NCBI GenBank assembly: GCA_015655535.1
Contig: JAATEW010000436.1
Coordinates: 1-17,589 of the forward strand
Reading direction: 5' to 3'
Length of the DNA: 17,589 nt
Origin: Hyphomicrobiales bacterium
GTDB taxonomy: Bacteria; Pseudomonadota; Alphaproteobacteria; Rhizobiales; Beijerinckiaceae
Shown piece by piece: positions 14,681 through 17,589 of this stretch. The notes beneath the pieces are model-generated. The model saw only the letters and a program-made list of their open reading frames with translations, had not been told where the DNA came from and made no database searches. Within the stretch, counting starts at the first letter, position 1, and each line of letters starts with the position of its first letter. A program made the position numbers and the translations under genes.

Positions 14681-14695
14681 TACGCTTATAGCGTA
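14681..14695. promoter_or_regulatory. Palindromic operator of the BrnT/antitoxin operon
   Basis: TACGCTTATAGCGTA consists of perfect 6-base arms (TACGCT / AGCGTA) around TAT. It ends 17 bases upstream of the toxin ATG, where it would overlap the promoter or transcription start. Autoregulation through such a palindrome is usual for toxin-antitoxin operons, and the antitoxin here carries an HTH domain. Confidence 0.65.
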
Positions 14696-14817
14696 GCATG
14701 TCAATAGAAGGTAAGGTCGTCTTTGCCCTATCAATATGCAAGCAGATTTGGAAATTGCTTCGTTTCCAGGGCTTAAAAAGGCGCTTTCTCGAAGGCAGCC
14801 GTCGGCGAATGTCTCGC

Positions 14818-16170
14818 CTAGCCTGGGAAGCAGCGGCCGAAGGCCAAGAGCAGGCGCGGCGAACCCTTGAGGCGGATGCGCCGCCGCAGCAGTGCCCAGG
14901 GCAGGCTCGCCTCCTTGCGCAGAAAGCGTAGCCAGGTTTCGCTATCGGCGCTTACGCTGAGATCGGGCTCGCCCTCGTGCCCATCGGCGACGCGCAGATC
15001 CTTGCCGGCGATCGTCACGGTTGCAGTCACATCTTCCCGGCCGGTGAAGGTGAAATGATAGGTCGCGTTGAGGTCTTTGGCGCGTCCGCGCTGAAACACC
15101 AGCGGCAGACCGCGCAAAAAGGCGCGCACCGACGTTTGGCGCGAGAGGCCGCTTGCCACGCGCTTGATCGGCTTATGCGGGAAATGCCGCGGCACATAGC
15201 CTTCGGCATCGGAACCTGGCGTCACATAAATCGTCTCTTTTTTGCTGCGCAGCGGCTCAAGGAAATCCTGCGTGAACTGCTTGCGGTCTTTGAGAAACGG
15301 CCCGATCACATCGTCCCCCGCGGGGCAGACCGAAAGGCAATAGGCGGCCTTGTAATTGGCGCCGAACGCCAGGCTCTGCCACATCGAGACGGTTTCGGCG
15401 TTTGAAAACCTGTCGCGATAGGCCTTGGCGCTGCCGCTTTCGGCGATCGTCTCGATCCAATCGTTGAAGCCACCCATGAACTCGCGATAATTATGCGTGT
15501 AGCAGGCCGAGAAGTTGAACGCGCCATCTGGGGCGATTGCCCCTGTCGGGCAGGCGGCGACACAAAGCTTGCATTCGAGGCACGGATTGTAATTAATGGG
15601 CTTCGCCGTAGCCGAAATCTCCGCGTCGACAAGCACCGTACCGAGCAGGATGAAATTTCCGAATTTCGGATGAATGACGTTGCGGTGAATGCCCATGCGG
15701 CCGAGACCCGCCGCAACGGCGACGGGCTTATGCGAGACCACCCACATCTGGCCAGTGCCCCAACGGTCCGCCTCCATCGGAAAGCCCGTCGGCGCCCCGT
15801 TCAGCGCGCGGATGCCGGCATCTTCCAGGACGGAAACAATGTGGCGCGCGACCTCGTTGATCTCATCATTCACATGATGAAATTCGACATTGGCAATCGA
15901 GCGCTGAGGCGTCCTTATGTTTTCGCGATTCATCTTGCAGACGAAGCTGATCAGGCTCTTCGTCGCCGGAAAGGCGCCGAGGATCTCTTGCCTATGAGAG
16001 GCGAGATCGGGGCTTTCGATCTCGACGAAACCGACATCGTCCGCGCCTGCGTCCAGGCAGATTTTCTTGAGCCAGACGGAATCCAAAATAGAAGGCGGCG
16101 AAGGCTCGAGCCCCGCCGCTTCGAGTGCGTGGAAATGCTTCACCGTTGGATGATCGGCGAGCTGCGCCAT
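14818..16170 (-). CDS. 4Fe-4S protein, QueG/reductive-dehalogenase-like, with C-terminal SCP2-like domain
   Basis: The 450-aa protein has an N-terminal part resembling the corrinoid-binding region of epoxyqueuosine reductase (QueG) and reductive dehalogenases (MGIHRNVIHPKFGNFILLG, about 159-177). A ferredoxin motif with Cys197, Cys200, Cys203 and Cys207 (CLECKLCVAACPTGAI) follows. The second cluster motif is irregular: Cys278 and Cys282 in CLSVCPAG, with Cys223 as a possible further ligand. Residues about 350-440 (TYHFTFTGREDVTATVTI ... EPDLSVSADSETWLRFL) look like a sterol-carrier-protein-2 domain, which binds hydrophobic ligands. No Tat signal is present, so it should be cytosolic, unlike respiratory dehalogenases. 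ATG 16170 has GGAG six bases upstream; GTG 16182 is less likely. It is divergent from a MarR regulator. Substrate unknown. Confidence 0.82.
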   Translation of the reverse strand: MAQLADHPTVKHFHALEAAGLEPSPPSILDSVWLKKICLDAGADDVGFVEIESPDLASHRQEILGAFPATKSLISFVCKMNRENIRTPQRSIANVEFHHVNDEINEVARHIVSVLEDAGIRALNGAPTGFPMEADRWGTGQMWVVSHKPVAVAAGLGRMGIHRNVIHPKFGNFILLGTVLVDAEISATAKPINYNPCLECKLCVAACPTGAIAPDGAFNFSACYTHNYREFMGGFNDWIETIAESGSAKAYRDRFSNAETVSMWQSLAFGANYKAAYCLSVCPAGDDVIGPFLKDRKQFTQDFLEPLRSKKETIYVTPGSDAEGYVPRHFPHKPIKRVASGLSRQTSVRAFLRGLPLVFQRGRAKDLNATYHFTFTGREDVTATVTIAGKDLRVADGHEGEPDLSVSADSETWLRFLRKEASLPWALLRRRIRLKGSPRLLLAFGRCFPG

Positions 16171-16191
16171 GCTCTGCTCCACGACTTGAAT

Positions 16192-16211
16192 TTATATGTA
16201 TATACATATAA
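16192..16211. promoter_or_regulatory. 20-bp perfect palindrome, probable MarR operator
   Basis: TTATATGTATATACATATAA is identical to its reverse complement. It lies 21 bases upstream of the ATG at 16170 and 116 bases upstream of the divergent MarR gene, and is AT-rich in a GC-rich genome. It probably overlaps the -10 region of the ferredoxin-like gene. Palindromes of this size are typical MarR-dimer sites. Confidence 0.7.
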
Positions 16212-16327
16212 TAACAATCGGTGCATGTCAAGGCGGCGGCTCGCATGTCGCGTCATAGGCCCGGTCAAACCGGCGTGATAAAAGATGAGTCGCAGCCGAT
16301 CCGGCGCCAACCTTTGCTGCGGACGAG

Positions 16328-16777
16328 ATGAGCAAGCGGTCACCGATCGATGAAATCGCGAGTTGCACCTGTTTGCGGATTCGCAAGGTGACGCGGCGTG
16401 TCACCCAGATCTACGATCAGATGCTTGCACCTTCGGGTCTGACTGTTGCGCAGTTCAGCCTTTTGGCGCGGCTTTGGCCGGAAGAAAGCCTGTCGATCGG
16501 GGAACTGGCGGAAGCCTTGGTTACCGATCCGACGACGCTGACGCGCAATATCAAACCGCTGGCCGAGCGCGGGCTTTTGCAGACATTGAACGATGCCGAG
16601 GATCGCCGCCGCCGCCTGATCGGCCTCACGGAGGCTGGGCGGGCCATTATCCCGGTCGCCTATCCGCTATGGCGGAAAGCGCAAGAGCAGCTTGCCACGC
16701 TGCTCGGCGCGCGCGAAATCGCAAATCTCAATGGTGCGCTCGACCGTTCGCTGGAACGGCTCGCGCGCAAAGGTTGA
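16328..16777 (+). CDS. MarR-family transcriptional regulator
   Basis: The 149-aa protein has the MarR winged-helix fold: N-terminal dimerisation helix (TCLRIRKVTRRVTQIYDQML, about 14-33), the HTH with SIGELAEALVTDPTTLTRNI (about 56-75), and the wing ending in EDRRRRLIGLTEAG (96-109), followed by a C-terminal helix pair. MarR proteins usually repress a neighbouring gene until a small aromatic or lipophilic ligand, or an oxidant, binds. Here the divergent ferredoxin/SCP2 gene is the natural target, via the palindrome at 16192-16211. Cys13 and Cys15 are the only Cys residues near the N-terminus and could in principle sense redox, but that is speculative. The ATG at 16328 has a weak GGACGAG upstream. 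Confidence 0.92.
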   Translation: MSKRSPIDEIASCTCLRIRKVTRRVTQIYDQMLAPSGLTVAQFSLLARLWPEESLSIGELAEALVTDPTTLTRNIKPLAERGLLQTLNDAEDRRRRLIGLTEAGRAIIPVAYPLWRKAQEQLATLLGAREIANLNGALDRSLERLARKG

Positions 16778-16836
16778 GGCGTTAGCTTAGCCGCATCAGC
16801 CTGTCCGAAACGTCGAGCCACTTTTCGGCATGATGC

Positions 16837-17589
16837 TTAAGCGATCTTGGTCTTCTTATTGTCCTGGCCCAGGGTTTCGAGCACTTTGGCGGTAATGGCC
16901 TTCGCGTCGAGGCCGGCCTTGGCGTAGAGCAGATCGGGCTTGTCCTGATCGAGGAAGACGTCAGGGAGCACCATGCTGCGCACCTTGAGGTGCCCGTCGA
17001 GCAACCCGTCCTCGGCAAGCTGGTGCAAGACGAAAGAGCCGAAGCCGCCGACCGAGCCTTCCTCGATCGTGATCAGAACCTCATGATTGGCGGCGAGCCG
17101 CCGGATGAGATCGCGGTCGAGGGGCTTGGCAAAACGCGCATCGGCGACAGTGGTCGAGATGCCGAAGCTTCCAAGATCCTCCGCCGCCTTCAACGCCTCG
17201 GCGAGTCTTGTGCCGAGCGACAGGATCGCGACCTTATTGCCCTCGCGCACGATGCGGCCCTTGCCGATGTCGAGGATTTCGCCATGCTCCGGCATATCTA
17301 TGCCGACGCCTTCGCCGCGCGGGAAACGGAAGGCGATCGGACCCGCATCATAAGCTGCGGCGGTTGCCACCATATGCACGAGTTCGGCTTCGTCGGCCGC
17401 GGCCATCACCACGAAATTCGGCAGAATGCCGAGATAGGACACATCGAACGAGCCCGCGTGAGTCGAGCCGTCGGCGCCGACGAGACCGGCGCGATCGATC
17501 GCGAAACGCACCGGCAGATTCTGGATCGCGACATCATGCACGACCTGATCGTAGCCGCGCTGCAGGAAGGTCGAATAGATCGCGCAGAA
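16837..17589 (-). CDS. dxs: 1-deoxy-D-xylulose-5-phosphate synthase, C-terminal part (5' end outside window)
   Basis: DXS (EC 2.2.1.7) condenses pyruvate with glyceraldehyde 3-phosphate, the first step of the MEP isoprenoid pathway. The visible 250 residues begin in CAIYSTFLQRGYDQVVHDV, the start of the transketolase pyrimidine-binding domain. They continue with the family blocks FAIDRAGLVGADGSTHAGSF and VMAAADEAELVHM, and the transketolase C-terminal domain with EEGSVGGFGS near residue 175. The end DNKKTKIA is typical of an intact terminus, so no truncation is seen besides the window edge. It is followed by MarR in opposite orientation, and tlyA comes 2.8 kb further on. The product IPP also feeds the UppS-like enzyme of this window. 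Confidence 0.96.
   Translation of the reverse strand, partial: FCAIYSTFLQRGYDQVVHDVAIQNLPVRFAIDRAGLVGADGSTHAGSFDVSYLGILPNFVVMAAADEAELVHMVATAAAYDAGPIAFRFPRGEGVGIDMPEHGEILDIGKGRIVREGNKVAILSLGTRLAEALKAAEDLGSFGISTTVADARFAKPLDRDLIRRLAANHEVLITIEEGSVGGFGSFVLHQLAEDGLLDGHLKVRSMVLPDVFLDQDKPDLLYAKAGLDAKAITAKVLETLGQDNKKTKIA

Noticed and set aside
15493..16278. 261-codon plus-strand frame opposite the ferredoxin-like gene
   Set aside because: It is antisense to a gene with clear Cys motifs and runs through the 20-bp palindrome and the divergent control region.
1..17589. CRISPR array, tRNA or rRNA genes, prophage
   Set aside because: No regularly spaced direct repeats, no tRNA cloverleaf or rRNA sequence, and no integrase or phage structural gene was seen.

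Overview
The window is 17.6 kb of GC-rich, densely packed chromosome. Gene content and style (Rhizobiales-type palindromic repeats, dxs and tlyA close together, ETF-QO, Sua5, a second UppS-like gene) point to an alphaproteobacterium of the order Rhizobiales/Hyphomicrobiales, possibly near the Beijerinckiaceae. This is inferred from gene content and style only.

Layout. Position 1-698: 5' part of an alpha/beta-hydrolase (minus), followed by a 304-bp gap without a gene. 1003-2682: electron-transfer flavoprotein:ubiquinone oxidoreductase (plus). 2706-6009: a four-gene minus-strand cassette, in transcription order a multi-pass membrane protein, a winged-helix regulator, a divergent UppS-like prenyltransferase and a DUF4173-type membrane protein. 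A nearly identical palindrome lies in front of the first gene and on the start codon of the uppS-like gene. 6154-6540: a DUF2809-type membrane protein (plus), convergent with sua5/tsaC (6543-7505, minus). 7599-8048: wreck of an acyl-CoA dehydrogenase gene. 8081-8617: unknown helical protein (minus). 8735-9487: SRAP/YedK abasic-site protein, followed by a 122-bp nested inverted repeat. 9637-11461: tautomerase and FAD-linked D-2-hydroxyacid dehydrogenase (minus, probably one operon). 11479-11986: a frameshifted DUF559 gene framed by two inverted palindromic repeats. 11989-14039: RlmD/TrmA-like RNA methyltransferase and TlyA (minus, overlapping ATGA). 14065-14663: BrnT/HTH-antitoxin pair with its own palindrome. 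14818-16777: ferredoxin-like protein with an SCP2-like tail, divergent from a MarR regulator across a perfect 20-bp palindrome. 16837-17589: 3' part of dxs.

How the genes work together. ETF-QO passes electrons from acyl-CoA dehydrogenases to quinone, and an acyl-CoA dehydrogenase remnant lies about 5 kb away. dxs, tlyA and the RNA methyltransferase look like a common Rhizobiales order (isoprenoid precursor and rRNA modification genes) interrupted here by about 2.8 kb of toxin-antitoxin, ferredoxin-like and MarR genes.

The best candidate for an undescribed system is 2706-6009: a prenyl-lipid synthase paralogue with an altered conserved motif, encoded with two membrane proteins and its own regulator, apparently under one shared operator. 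The second is the repeat-framed DUF559 gene, which resembles the arrangement of REP-associated transposases.
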